A DNA stretch of 64,000 bases, from NCBI GenBank assembly GCA_016124905.1, contig WGMV01000025.1:1-64000 (forward strand), read 5' to 3'. How positions within the stretch are numbered: position 1 is the first letter of the stretch; the number at the start of each line of letters is the position of its first letter. Positions 28,848 through 37,812 of this stretch are shown here, one piece after another. The DNA comes from a bacterium (GTDB lineage: Bacteria > Pseudomonadota > Alphaproteobacteria > Rickettsiales > RI-342). Below the pieces are notes generated by a model. The model had not been told where the DNA came from, searched no databases, and worked only from the letters and a program-made list of their open reading frames with translations. A program made the position numbers and the translations under genes.

Positions 28848-30241
28848 TGTTTGCCTCCCGGTACGGCTTTTGCGGATGCGGGTGGCTGCGTCAGCCACAA
28901 TCCCACCGCGTGCCGTGCCATCACTTCCCTCGCCACCTGGTTCACCTGCTCCTTCGAGATGCCCTGCAACCGCTTGGCGGCATCCAGGATGTAAGAAGGC
29001 GGCAGCCCCACCGCCACGGCAAACCCGATGCGAAACGGCATGCCGCTGATGCCCTCATAGCCGTAGATATCCGCCGCGATCATCGCATCCTTGGCCTGTT
29101 GAAGCTGCGCATCCGTCACGCCGTTTTTCAGGAAATCCGCCAGCACCCTCTCATAGGCCGCATCCATCGCCGCGCGGCTGGTTCCCGGCGCGGGCTGAAA
29201 GCTGATATCCACGCTTGTGGGCCCGACCGTCAGCGGCGTGTAGCCCACATTCACCCCCGTGGCGACCGGCTGCTTTTTCACCAGCTGCTGATACAGCACC
29301 CCATGCGGCTCCGCACCCAGCACATAGGCCACCAGGCGCAGCGCGTCGGCCTTCCACGCATCCGCTCCTGTGCTTCCCTGCGGGGCGAGGTAACGGCGCT
29401 CCCACACCGGCTGCCTTGCCAGCGGGTGCGTCAGCATCAGTTCCACCGCCCCATGCTGCGGCGGTTCCACCGGCCATTGGCGCGCATTGCGCTGCCCTGC
29501 CTTCAGCGGGCCGTAATGTTTTTCCGCCTCGGCGAACACCTGTTCCGGCTCCACATCACCGCCGACAATCAGAATCATATTGGCCGGCTGGTAATAACGG
29601 TCATAAAACGCCTTCAGGTCCTCTAGCTTCATGCCGAGAATCTCGCTGGTAAAGCCGATGGTCGGCAACCGGTACGGATGATGGCGGAACTCATGCAGGT
29701 TCATCTCCTCATCCGCCATGCCGTCCACGCTCGCTTCGCTCCGCATCTTGCGCTCTTCCACAATCACGTTGCGCTCACCCTCGAAGGTTTTGGGGTCGCT
29801 CGGAAAATGCTGAAACCGGTCCGCCTCCATTTCCATCAGTTTTGGCAGAAAATCCTTGGGCACCCGCGCGAAAAACGCCGTGTAATCGCGGCTGGTAAAG
29901 GCGTTGGAACTGCCGCCGACCTTATCGATCTCACGCGAATATGCGCCCTCGGGGAAACGCTTCGTTCCCTTGAACATCCAGTGCTCCAGAAAATGCGCCA
30001 TGCCGCCCTTGCCCGGCAGCTCATCGGCTGACCCCGCCGTAAACCAGATCATGTGCATCACCGCCGGCACGCTGCGGTTCACCACCACCACCACGCGCAT
30101 GCCGTTGGAAAGCGTCTTCTCCGCCATGCGCGGTTTCAGGCTCGGCGCATCGGCCGCATGGGCGGGCACACCCAGCACCAGCGCCATCCCCAACACAAGG
30201 GCGCAAACCGCCTTCAGCCTCTGCGTGTCACGCGGCTTCAT
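28844..30241 (-). CDS. M16 family zinc metallopeptidase, catalytic subunit
   Basis: 465 aa with a signal peptide (MKPRDTQRLKAVCALVLGMA to VPAHA). The catalytic motif MAHFLEHWMFKGTKRF supplies HxxEH, and the second Glu lies in KLMEMEADRFQHF. It continues with NVIVEERKMRSE and a C-terminal inactive half. The M16 fold digests small unfolded peptides in a closed chamber. It forms a pair with the downstream zinc-less gene. The start at 30241 overlaps the ftsE stop by 4 bp; a longer frame reaching 30571 is only an alternative frame of ftsE. Confidence 0.94.
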   Translation of the reverse strand: MKPRDTQRLKAVCALVLGMALVLGVPAHAADAPSLKPRMAEKTLSNGMRVVVVVNRSVPAVMHMIWFTAGSADELPGKGGMAHFLEHWMFKGTKRFPEGAYSREIDKVGGSSNAFTSRDYTAFFARVPKDFLPKLMEMEADRFQHFPSDPKTFEGERNVIVEERKMRSEASVDGMADEEMNLHEFRHHPYRLPTIGFTSEILGMKLEDLKAFYDRYYQPANMILIVGGDVEPEQVFAEAEKHYGPLKAGQRNARQWPVEPPQHGAVELMLTHPLARQPVWERRYLAPQGSTGADAWKADALRLVAYVLGAEPHGVLYQQLVKKQPVATGVNVGYTPLTVGPTSVDISFQPAPGTSRAAMDAAYERVLADFLKNGVTDAQLQQAKDAMIAADIYGYEGISGMPFRIGFAVAVGLPPSYILDAAKRLQGISKEQVNQVAREVMARHAVGLWLTQPPASAKAVPGGKQ

Positions 30242-30969
30242 GCGATAAACTCCGGCGACAGGCTGGACGCCTCGCGCGTCGGCAGCCCTTGTTTGATATG
30301 CCCGTTCTTCAGCCGCAAAATCGGGTGCCCCATGCGCTCCACCATCGCTTCGTTGTGGGTGGCCACCAGCACGGTCACCCCTTGCTTGTGCAGCCCTTCG
30401 AACAATTTCATGGACCGCATGCCGAGGTCGGGGTCGAGGTTGCCGGTCGGCTCGTCGGCCAGCACGATTTCCGGCTTGGTGATCACCGCGCGGGCAATCG
30501 CCACGCGCTGCTTCTGCCCGCCCGAAAGGGTCGGCGGCAGCACTTTTGCATAAGGCCCCATGCCGATCCATTCCAGCATCTCGTTCACGTTGCGCGCCAC
30601 CGTTCCGCGGTCCACTCCTTCGATCTTCAGCGGCAGGGCCACATTCTCCTCTACCGTCAGGTGGTTCAGCAGTTTGTAATCCTGAAACACCATGCCCACC
30701 TTGCGTCGCAAAAACGGCATGCGCTCGTCCGGCAGACGGGTGACCTCGTCATTGAACAGGAAGATTTTGCCCGAGGCAGGCCGCATCGCCAGCGACAGCA
30801 GGGAGAACAAGGTGGATTTGCCCGAGCCGCTCGGCCCGGTAAGGAAATGGAAGGAGCCTTTCTTGAGGGCGAAGCTCACATCCTCCAGCACCGGCTTATC
30901 CTGTTCATAATAGGCGCTAAGCCCTTCGCAACGCAAAATATACTGGGCATTGGCAGCAAGCTTGGCCAC
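30238..30969 (-). CDS. ftsE: FtsE-like cell-division ABC transporter ATPase
   Basis: 243 aa. FtsE with FtsX forms an ABC complex at the septum that activates cell-wall hydrolases. All ATPase motifs are present: Walker A GPSGSGKSTLFSLL, Q-loop VFQDYKLL, signature LSGGQKQRVAIARA, Walker B IVLADEPTGNLD and the switch ATHNEAM. DYKLL and PTGNLDPDLG are typical of FtsE. No ftsX follows; the next gene is an M16 protease joined by an ATGA overlap. It could be a stand-alone FtsE whose partner is elsewhere, or a related LolD-type ATPase. It begins the five-gene minus-strand operon. Confidence 0.85.
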   Translation of the reverse strand: MAKLAANAQYILRCEGLSAYYEQDKPVLEDVSFALKKGSFHFLTGPSGSGKSTLFSLLSLAMRPASGKIFLFNDEVTRLPDERMPFLRRKVGMVFQDYKLLNHLTVEENVALPLKIEGVDRGTVARNVNEMLEWIGMGPYAKVLPPTLSGGQKQRVAIARAVITKPEIVLADEPTGNLDPDLGMRSMKLFEGLHKQGVTVLVATHNEAMVERMGHPILRLKNGHIKQGLPTREASSLSPEFIA

Positions 30970-31081
30970 GGAAGCACCTCAAATCGGGGGATGACACGGT
31001 TAATGGAATTGGAACAAGTTTTTAGTGGATGCATGGCGAAAAATAAACATAATCATGCAGAGCTCCTTTTTACGATGCGCC

Positions 31082-31828
31082 ATGATCATCACCTGCCCGT
31101 CTTGCGCGGTTAAATTCTCAGTACCCAATTCCGCCGTGCCCCCGGCCGGCAGGAAAGTCCGCTGCGCGAAATGCAGCCACACATGGCATGTCCTTCCTTC
31201 CGATGCCGATGAACCGCCCCCCCTCGCCGCGCCTGCTCCCGCCGCTCCCGCGCCGGAACCGGCCATCAGCGCACCCGCTCCTTCGACCGACGAGCCCATG
31301 CAGCCCATCGCGGAATGGGACGATGGCGACATGCCCAAAATCGCCTTCGGCTCCGCCGCGCCTGCGCCGCAGGAAAAAGCGCCGATGGATCCGGGCGTCT
31401 TCAAGCTGGCGGCCATGGCCTTCGGCATCGCCGCGTTCGTATTTGGCGCATGGGTATTCAGCGACAAGCTCTCCGGCATGCCCGTGCTTTCCTCGCTCTA
31501 TGAAATGGCGGGCATCACCGCCACCGATGGCCTCGTCCTCGGCAAGGTCAATGTGCAGGTGCTGCCCGGCCGTAAAGAAAACAGCTACTTCATCACCGGC
31601 ACCATCCAGAACAAGGCCGAAAACAACCGCATCGTGCCTATTCTGCGCATCAGCCTGAAGGACGCGCAGAACAACATCGTCCATTATGTCAATTACCCCG
31701 GCGAGGGCCTCTCGCTTGAGCCGGGCAAATCCGTGCCCTTCTCCGCGGAGATCAAAAATCGCTCGCCACGCGTCACGCATGTCGATATTGACCTGGGCAA
31801 CACCATCCAACTCAGTATGCGCCCCTAA
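31082..31828 (+). CDS. MJ0042-type zinc-ribbon protein with one membrane segment (DUF3426-like)
   Basis: 248 aa. The first 31 residues form an MJ0042 zinc ribbon: MIITCPSCAVKFSVP, then VRCAKCSHTWHV, with Cys5, Cys8, Cys28 and Cys31 as likely ligands. A Pro/Ala-rich linker follows, then one membrane segment (about 106-126), and a C-terminal domain predicted to be periplasmic (YFITGTIQNKAENNRIVPIL) like DUF3426. The role is not established. It is divergent from ftsE, a setting I associate with alphaproteobacteria, and is followed by hpt after 12 bp. The ATG at 31082 is chosen because the zinc ribbon begins there; an in-frame ATG at 31025 is less likely. Confidence 0.85.
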   Translation: MIITCPSCAVKFSVPNSAVPPAGRKVRCAKCSHTWHVLPSDADEPPPLAAPAPAAPAPEPAISAPAPSTDEPMQPIAEWDDGDMPKIAFGSAAPAPQEKAPMDPGVFKLAAMAFGIAAFVFGAWVFSDKLSGMPVLSSLYEMAGITATDGLVLGKVNVQVLPGRKENSYFITGTIQNKAENNRIVPILRISLKDAQNNIVHYVNYPGEGLSLEPGKSVPFSAEIKNRSPRVTHVDIDLGNTIQLSMRP

Positions 31829-31840
31829 GAGCACCCCTTT

Positions 31841-32395
31841 ATGATCACCACCGCCGCCGACCTCGCCCCCCACAGCATCGATGTGCTCTACCCGGAAACC
31901 GTCATCGCCACGCGCATCAAGGAACTCGCGGCCGACATCGCGCGCGATTACAAAGGCAAGCATCTCACCGTGGTGGCGCTGCTGCGCGGCAGCTTCATGT
32001 TCGCCGCCGATCTGATGCGCGCGCTCGCCGCGCATGACATGCGCATCCAGGTGGAATTCATGACCCTGTCCAGCTATGGCAAAGGCACGCAAAGCAGCGG
32101 CAAGGTACAGCTGGTGCGCGGCCTGGGCGACGGCATGGAAGGTCGCCACGTGCTGCTGCTGGATGATATTCTGGAAACCGGCAACACGCTCGGCTTCGCC
32201 ATCGAGATGCTGAACGCCTACGAACCGGCCAGCGTGAGGCTCGCCGTGCTGCTCAACAAGCCGGGCAAGCTTAAGCACCCTGTAAAGGCTGATTATGTCG
32301 GCTTCACGGTAGCGGATGAATTCGTCATCGGCTACGGGCTGGACTGGGCAGGCTATTACCGCGAGCTGCCTTATATTGGCGTGGTAAAAAGCTGA
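31841..32395 (+). CDS. hpt: Hypoxanthine phosphoribosyltransferase
   Basis: 184 aa, normal. It salvages hypoxanthine or guanine with PRPP to IMP or GMP. The PRPP-binding loop VLLLDDILETGNTLGFAIEML is clear, preceded by VVALLRGSFMFAADLMRAL and FMTLSSYG, and followed by KADYVGFTVADEFVIGYGLDW, the purine-binding end. It starts 12 bp after the zinc-ribbon gene and is likely in the same transcript. It is convergent with a small unknown gene whose stop is 3 bp away. Confidence 0.95.
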   Translation: MITTAADLAPHSIDVLYPETVIATRIKELAADIARDYKGKHLTVVALLRGSFMFAADLMRALAAHDMRIQVEFMTLSSYGKGTQSSGKVQLVRGLGDGMEGRHVLLLDDILETGNTLGFAIEMLNAYEPASVRLAVLLNKPGKLKHPVKADYVGFTVADEFVIGYGLDWAGYYRELPYIGVVKS

Positions 32396-32398
32396 CTA

Positions 32399-32917
32399 TC
32401 AACGCGCGGCGCCATTCTCCAGGGCGCGAATAGCTTCCTGCAGGACGGCATCCACATAACCCTCCGCGCCAAAGCTGTAAACCGTTGCCCCTTCGGCAAC
32501 CGCTACCTGGGCGCTGATGGTGGCCAATGCGCGGGAAACTGCGAGGATGCTTTCTTTATCACCCTTCATGATCAGCCCTTGAATAGCACCGGCATACGTC
32601 TCGCTCAGTGCATATACGGCCTGCATTGACATTCTTGTATTAACCGGGCGCGGCGCATCCGTGGCCTGCCCCTCCAGGGAAATGGAAATATTGCGCCGAT
32701 CGTATGAGTAACGCAGGTAATAGGCAATCTCACCTGCCACATAGCCAGCTTGAGCCTCGTCCGTAGCGGCCATTAAGCGCGCGTCGTTGGCCATGCATTG
32801 AAGCGCGCGCGCCAGCACCCGTGCCACCCCGAGCTGATCGAGATTGTCCAGCGCTTCCACTCTGGGAAAAAGCTCCGCTTCTCCTTGGGAAGCCATGATA
32901 ATTGCCAAATCCGCCAT
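32399..32917 (-). CDS. Unknown protein downstream of motAB
   Basis: 172 aa; family not recognised. It is mostly helical and Ala-rich (about 20 percent), acidic, without signal peptide or membrane segment. AGGAAAGG about 5 nt before the ATG at 32917 strongly supports the start. Notable parts are VARVLARALQCMANDARLM, EIAYYLRYSYDRRNISISLEG and SRALATISAQVAVAEG. It lies 60 bp after motB on the same strand, so it could be expressed with the stator genes, but no motility role can be shown from sequence. Confidence 0.75.
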   Translation of the reverse strand: MADLAIIMASQGEAELFPRVEALDNLDQLGVARVLARALQCMANDARLMAATDEAQAGYVAGEIAYYLRYSYDRRNISISLEGQATDAPRPVNTRMSMQAVYALSETYAGAIQGLIMKGDKESILAVSRALATISAQVAVAEGATVYSFGAEGYVDAVLQEAIRALENGAAR

Positions 32918-32977
32918 AAAAACCTTTCCTAAGAGCGTCCCTCATAGGAAGCAATTATGACAAAGCGATGAAAAAGC

Positions 32978-33646
32978 CTAATCCCGTTCCAGCATAATAG
33001 ATATGCGCCGGTTAATCGCACGGTTCTCCTCAATCGGATTGCCGTAGCCATCCTTGTTCGGGCGCTTGGGGAAGGTATCGGCATAGCCGCTGGCCGTCAG
33101 CCGCCGCGGATCAAACCCTTTGGCGATGAAATAACGCACCACTGCCGCCGCGCGGACGGAAGAAAGCTCCCAGTTGGTCGGGAATGCCGGATTGGTCGGC
33201 TGCGTGTCGTCCGTATGCCCTTCCACCACGATGCGGTATTTATCATATTCCACCCGCGCCAGTTCCAGCACCAGATCGTCCAGAATCGGCTTGGCCTTAT
33301 CGCTGATGGTGGCGGAGTTCGGCTCAAACAGGCTGGCCTCGGTGAAATCCATCATCATGCCGTTGCCGGAATCCTCCATGGTGATTTCCTTGGAGGCCTT
33401 ATGCTTCAGCAGCAGCGCCTGGATGGCGTCCTTGGCGGTCTCGGTGGTGGCCGCCTCCTGCCCCTTGCCTTTGCCTTCGGTGGCGAATTCGGAAATCAGC
33501 CCCTGTTTCACCCCTTCGAAAAGCGAAGGCTGCGGCTTGGAAACGGTGGCCATCAAAATAAAGAACGACATCAGCAACGTCACCATGTCGGCGTAGGTTA
33601 CCAGCCAATTCTCATCTTCTGGTTTATGTTTCTTCTTGAAAGCCAT
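32978..33646 (-). CDS. motB: Flagellar motor stator protein MotB
   Basis: 222 aa. MotB anchors the stator to peptidoglycan and carries the proton- or ion-binding Asp. The N-terminus MAFKKKHKPEDENWLVTYAD leads into the single membrane helix; Asp20 in TYADMVTLLMSFF is the conserved ion-binding residue. The C-terminal OmpA-like domain has VVEGHTDDTQPTNPAFPTNW, ELSSVRAAAVVRYF and NRAINRRISIML, the peptidoglycan-binding pattern. It lies 7 bp after motA. It is shorter than E. coli MotB (308 aa), with a brief linker. Confidence 0.92.
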   Translation of the reverse strand: MAFKKKHKPEDENWLVTYADMVTLLMSFFILMATVSKPQPSLFEGVKQGLISEFATEGKGKGQEAATTETAKDAIQALLLKHKASKEITMEDSGNGMMMDFTEASLFEPNSATISDKAKPILDDLVLELARVEYDKYRIVVEGHTDDTQPTNPAFPTNWELSSVRAAAVVRYFIAKGFDPRRLTASGYADTFPKRPNKDGYGNPIEENRAINRRISIMLERD

Positions 33647-33653
33647 GGAAACC

Positions 33654-34448
33654 TTAATGCATCTGCTTGTCGATGCTGAAATGCATGGACGGGTCGAGGT
33701 AGCTGTTCAAACGGTCCTGCAGGTAACGTGGGCTCTGCTTCTCGGCGATGCCGACCAGCCCTTCGGCCAGCATCATGTTGCGATGGCGCACGATGCCCTC
33801 ATTCTGTTCCATCTTGAGCGCGGCGGGCAGAAACACCATCCGCGCGGCCACCACACCATAAAGCGTTGCAAGAAGAGCGACCGCCATCCCCTTACCGATC
33901 TTGGACATATCCTCGCCCATATTCTGGAGCATCACCACCATCCCGACCAGCGTGCCCACCATGCCGAACATCGGGGCGGTTGCGGCCATGTTCTTCAGCA
34001 CGTCCACTACCACGGTCGCGCGCTCATAGGCGCTCTCCACCGCGATTTCCATGATCTCCTTGATCTTGTGGGATTCATAGCCCGTCGCCACCGCGTCCGC
34101 ACCGAATTTCAGCAGCGGGTTGTTGATGCGCGTGGCCTTTACTTCCTGCTCCAGCGCAACGATCCCTTTGCTTTGCACCACATAGGCCCATTTGATGAGG
34201 TACATCACGTCCTGCACCATGCTTTCGCGGCTGGCGGGCGGTTTTTTATACATGTTGATGACGGCCTTCAAAGCCTCGACCACGTAACGGTACTGATAGT
34301 TCATGAAAGCGGTCGAAAGCGTGCCGCCGAAAATGATCATGAAGGCAGAAAGGCTCATGAAGGAACGGTAATTATCCGTCTCATGGGCAATGGCGCCCAC
34401 AAACAGCATAAAACCGAACAAAACGCCTAATAAGGTGCTGGTTGACAT
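33654..34448 (-). CDS. motA: Flagellar motor stator protein MotA (PomA-like)
   Basis: 264 aa. MotA forms the ring of the stator ion channel that turns the flagellar rotor. Four membrane segments are visible (about 5-23, 33-52, 155-180 and 185-205). The segment MAATAPMFGMVGTLVGMVVML is the conserved pore helix with its Pro, and GIVALEQEVKATRINNPLLKFG is the cytoplasmic loop. The pattern is closer to PomA than to E. coli MotA. The start at 34448 (MSTSTLLGVLFG) is preferred over 34481. The gene is divergent from the amidotransferase gene. No other flagellar gene is in the window. Confidence 0.9.
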   Translation of the reverse strand: MSTSTLLGVLFGFMLFVGAIAHETDNYRSFMSLSAFMIIFGGTLSTAFMNYQYRYVVEALKAVINMYKKPPASRESMVQDVMYLIKWAYVVQSKGIVALEQEVKATRINNPLLKFGADAVATGYESHKIKEIMEIAVESAYERATVVVDVLKNMAATAPMFGMVGTLVGMVVMLQNMGEDMSKIGKGMAVALLATLYGVVAARMVFLPAALKMEQNEGIVRHRNMMLAEGLVGIAEKQSPRYLQDRLNSYLDPSMHFSIDKQMH

Positions 34449-34507
34449 TGGCCTATCCTGTGCCATCCTACTGGTACACATCCCTGATAGACCGGATTGA
34501 TAAAGAA

Positions 34508-35254
34508 ATGGTGAAATCCAGCTTTATGCCGTTGATTGGCATCACGCTCGACCACGAGGAACCGGGCGGCTACGCCCAAAGCCCCTGGTATGCCCTCCGC
34601 CAGAATTACAGCGACGCGGTCGCCCGTCATGGCGGCATCCCCTTCATGCTACCATATCATCCTGATTTAGCTGAGAAATACTTGGATATGATTCAGGGTC
34701 TCGTCATCACCGGCGGCAATTTCGATATCGACCCCTCCATTTTCGGCGATACCAGCAAGCACGCCACCGTCACCACCAAACCCGCGCGCACACAATTTGA
34801 AAGCGCCATGCTTCACGGCGCGCTCAAGCGCAACATCCCCATCCTCGGCGTGTGTGGCGGCGAGCAACTGCTGAATGTCGGGCTCGGCGGCACGCTCATC
34901 CAGCATATCCCCGATGCAATCCCCAATTGTCTGGAACATGAGCAGAAAACGCCCAAGCACCTGCCCAGCCACAGCGTGAAGGTCGAAAGCGGCACCCTGC
35001 TCCACCGCATCACCGGCAAAAGCGAATTCATGGTCAACAGCACCCATCACCAGGCCGTGCGCGAGCCGGGTAAGGGCGTTGTGGTCAATTGCCGCGCCCC
35101 TGATACGGTGATCGAAGGCATCGAAGCACGGGATTATACCTTCTGCCTCGGCGTGCAATGGCACCCGGAATATTTGACGACGGAAGAAGACAATGCCATT
35201 TTCGCCGCATTCCTGACGGCCTGCAAACAGTCGGCGAGCGCAAAGGCGGCATAA
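34508..35254 (+). CDS. Class I glutamine amidotransferase-like hydrolase (peptidase C26, PuuD-like)
   Basis: 248 aa. The family includes gamma-glutamyl-GABA hydrolase (PuuD) and related gamma-glutamyl hydrolases. Catalytic residues are the nucleophile Cys at about 116 (ILGVCGGEQLLNVGLGG) and His in LGVQWHPEYLT, with the acidic partner two residues on. GGNFDIDPSIFG matches the usual GGxDxxPxxYG. The ATG at 34508 is chosen; 34526 (MPLIGITLD) is also possible, and 34442 would overlap motA. It ends 4 bp before cimA, so the two are probably co-transcribed. No putrescine pathway genes are nearby, so the substrate is open. Confidence 0.88.
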   Translation: MVKSSFMPLIGITLDHEEPGGYAQSPWYALRQNYSDAVARHGGIPFMLPYHPDLAEKYLDMIQGLVITGGNFDIDPSIFGDTSKHATVTTKPARTQFESAMLHGALKRNIPILGVCGGEQLLNVGLGGTLIQHIPDAIPNCLEHEQKTPKHLPSHSVKVESGTLLHRITGKSEFMVNSTHHQAVREPGKGVVVNCRAPDTVIEGIEARDYTFCLGVQWHPEYLTTEEDNAIFAAFLTACKQSASAKAA

Positions 35255-35258
35255 GAAC

Positions 35259-36857
35259 ATGAGTAAGAAAAGCGGCGACTACGTCTATCTTTACGACTCC
35301 ACCCTGCGCGACGGCGCTCAGGCACGTGGGGTGGATTTCACCCTGTCGGACAAACATGCCATCGCCAAGGCGCTGGATGAATTCGGCATCGATTTCATCG
35401 AAGGCGGCTGGCCCGGCGCCAACCCGCTGGATGAAGCCTTCTTCTCCGCCCCGCCCAAACTCAAGCACAGCAAACTCACCGCCTTCGGCATGACCCGACG
35501 CGCCGGGCGCAGCGCCAGCAACGACCCCCAATTGCAGGACCTCGTCCAGCAGGAGGTCGGCAGCATCTGCATCGTCGGCAAAGCATGGGATTTTCAGGTG
35601 GAAAAGGCCCTCGGCCTCAAGCTTGAAGAAAACATCGCCATGATCGCCGACAGCATCCACGCGGTCGCCAAACACGGCAAGGAAGCCATGCTGGATGCCG
35701 AGCATTTCTTCGACGGCTACAAAGCCAATCCGGCATTCGCCATGCGTTGCATCGAAACCGCCCTGCAATCCGGTGCGCGCTGGATTGTGCTGTGCGACAC
35801 CAACGGTGGCTCCATGCCTTCGGAGATCCATCGCATCGTCAGCCATGTGACCAAACACATCCCCGGTACCCAGCTTGGCATCCATTGCCATAACGACACC
35901 GAGCAGGCCGTTGCCAACTCCCTTGCCGCGGTGGAAGCCGGCGTGCGCCAGGTGCAGGGCACCATGAACGGCATCGGCGAGCGCTGCGGCAATGCCAACC
36001 TCGTCAGCATTATCCCGAACCTCATGCTGAAAATGGGCCTCCGCACCGGCGTGGGTGAACACAAGCTGCCGCACCTCACGGCCCAATCGCGCATGATCGA
36101 CGAACGCCTGAACCGCTCCCCCAACCAGAATGCCGCCTATGTCGGCGTGGCCGCCTTTGCGCACAAGGGCGGTCTGCATGCCTCCGCCATCGTGAAGGAT
36201 TCCCGCACCTACGAGCATATTGCGCCGGAAACGGTGGGCAACAAACGCACCATCATCGTCTCTGACAAGGCAGGCCGTGCCAATGTGGTGATGCGCCTGA
36301 AGGAACTCGGCATCAAATGCGACGAATCCGGTCCGGAACTGGAAAAACTCATCAGCGAGCTGAAGCGGCGAGAAGCGGAGGGTTACAGCTACGAAGGCGC
36401 GGCCGCCAGTTTCGAGTTGCTCGCCCGCCGTGTGCTGACACCGAACAACGTGCCGGAATTCTTCAAGCTGCAAAGTTTCCGCGTAATGGACGAGCGACGC
36501 TTCAACGCGCACGGCAAGGTCGTCACCCTGTCGGAAGCCACCGCCAAGGTGGAAGTCAAAGGCGAGCAGGTGATGACGGTGGCTGAAGGCAACGGCCCCG
36601 TGAACGCGCTCGACATGGCGCTGCGCAAGGCGCTTTCCAGCCATTACCCCGTGCTCGAAAAACTGGTGCTGACCGACTATAAGGTGCGCATCCTCACGCC
36701 GGAAGCCGGCACCCGCGCCATCACCCGCGTGCTCATTGAAAGCCGTGACGAAAAAGGCCGCGTCTGGACCACCGTCGGCGTGTCCGGCAACGTGATCGAC
36801 GCCTCCTACGGTGCATTGCATGACAGCCTTTCCTACCGTTTGACGTTAAGAGGATAA
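35259..36857 (+). CDS. cimA: (R)-citramalate synthase
   Basis: 532 aa. CimA condenses pyruvate and acetyl-CoA to citramalate, starting a threonine-independent route to isoleucine. The catalytic barrel has LYDSTLRDGAQARGVDFTLS, FIEGGWPGANPLDE (citramalate-type GWPG), LGIHCHNDTEQAVANS and FAHKGGLHASAI. The C-terminal LeuA-type regulatory domain (about 400-530) has VTLSEATAKVEVKGE and VLIESRDEKGRVWTTVGVS. Isopropylmalate synthase has a different substrate loop, which is why cimA is preferred over leuA. It begins 4 bp after the amidotransferase gene and is followed after 5 bp by moxR. Confidence 0.94.
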   Translation: MSKKSGDYVYLYDSTLRDGAQARGVDFTLSDKHAIAKALDEFGIDFIEGGWPGANPLDEAFFSAPPKLKHSKLTAFGMTRRAGRSASNDPQLQDLVQQEVGSICIVGKAWDFQVEKALGLKLEENIAMIADSIHAVAKHGKEAMLDAEHFFDGYKANPAFAMRCIETALQSGARWIVLCDTNGGSMPSEIHRIVSHVTKHIPGTQLGIHCHNDTEQAVANSLAAVEAGVRQVQGTMNGIGERCGNANLVSIIPNLMLKMGLRTGVGEHKLPHLTAQSRMIDERLNRSPNQNAAYVGVAAFAHKGGLHASAIVKDSRTYEHIAPETVGNKRTIIVSDKAGRANVVMRLKELGIKCDESGPELEKLISELKRREAEGYSYEGAAASFELLARRVLTPNNVPEFFKLQSFRVMDERRFNAHGKVVTLSEATAKVEVKGEQVMTVAEGNGPVNALDMALRKALSSHYPVLEKLVLTDYKVRILTPEAGTRAITRVLIESRDEKGRVWTTVGVSGNVIDASYGALHDSLSYRLTLRG

Positions 36858-36862
36858 CCGCC

Positions 36863-37810
36863 ATGCGCGCGCCGTTTGACAAGGTAATCGAAGCCATCCG
36901 CCAGCGCGTGGTGGGCATGGATGCCGCCATCGAACAATTACTGGTCTGCCTGCTCTGCGGCGGCCACGGGCTGCTCGAAGGCATGCCGGGGCTGGCCAAG
37001 ACCACGCTGGTCAAGACGCTCGCCGAAACGCTGGAAGCCGACTTCCACCGCATCCAGTTCACGCCCGATCTGCTTCCCTCTGATGTCGTGGGCACCGATA
37101 TCTATGTACCGGAAAGCGGCCAGTTCACCTTCCGCGCCGGGCCGGTCTTCCACAACATTTTGCTGGCCGATGAGATCAACCGCGCCCCTGCAAAAGTGCA
37201 GTCCGCCCTGCTGGAGGCCATGGGCGAAGGTCAGGTGACGGTCGGTCAGAGCTCCTACGCCCTGCCGGAAGTCTTCATGGTGCTGGCCACGCAAAACCCC
37301 ATCGAGCAGGAAGGCACCTACCCCCTGCCCGAAGCCCAGCTGGACCGTTTCCTGCTGCACATCCCCATCACCTATCCCAGCAAGGAAGAGGAAAAACGCA
37401 TCCTCTCGCTGGATGCAAAAATCGCCCCCAACAGCAAGGCAAGCCCCGTCCTGCGGCTCGACCAGGTGCTGGCCGCGCGCAAACAGGCCGCGCAGACCTA
37501 CATGGACGACAAAATCGCCGATTACATCGTCACCCTCGTGCATGCCAGCCGACAGCCGAAAGCGCTGGACGCCAACCTCGCAGGCTGGCTGCGTTACGGC
37601 GCGAGCCCGCGTGCCACGCTGGCGCTTGGCCGCACCGCCCGCGCGCTGGCCTGGCTGCGCGGCGATGAATATGTGCTGCCGCAGCATGTGAAGGCCATGG
37701 CCCCCGCCGTGCTTCGCCACCGCATCGGCCTCAGCTTCGAGGCGCAGGCCAGCGGCATCAGCGCCGATCAGGCCGTGGCGCGTCTGCTCGATATCGTTGC
37801 CATCGTCTAG
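36863..37810 (+). CDS. MoxR family AAA+ ATPase
   Basis: 315 aa. MoxR ATPases act as chaperones for VWA-domain partners. Walker A is GMPGLAKTTLVKTLAE (AKTT variant usual in MoxR), Walker B is ILLADEINRAPAKVQSALLEAM, sensor 1 is VMVLATQNPIEQEGTYPLPEAQ and the arginine finger region is LDRFLLHI. It is the first gene of a typical Bat-type set: moxR, DUF58, DUF4381, VWA, VWA, TPR, each spaced by a few bases or overlapping. It is also only 5 bp from cimA. Confidence 0.95.
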   Translation: MRAPFDKVIEAIRQRVVGMDAAIEQLLVCLLCGGHGLLEGMPGLAKTTLVKTLAETLEADFHRIQFTPDLLPSDVVGTDIYVPESGQFTFRAGPVFHNILLADEINRAPAKVQSALLEAMGEGQVTVGQSSYALPEVFMVLATQNPIEQEGTYPLPEAQLDRFLLHIPITYPSKEEEKRILSLDAKIAPNSKASPVLRLDQVLAARKQAAQTYMDDKIADYIVTLVHASRQPKALDANLAGWLRYGASPRATLALGRTARALAWLRGDEYVLPQHVKAMAPAVLRHRIGLSFEAQASGISADQAVARLLDIVAIV

Positions 37811-37812
37811 CC

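Noticed and set aside
30238-30571. A longer form of the catalytic M16 protein starting inside ftsE.
   Set aside because: The extra 110 residues are an alternative frame of the FtsE ATPase; the signal peptide begins at the ATG at 30241.
32978-34448. motA/motB as TolQ/TolR or ExbB/ExbD.
   Set aside because: The second protein has a full OmpA-like peptidoglycan-binding domain, and the first has four membrane segments and the MotA loop, both unlike TolQR or ExbBD.
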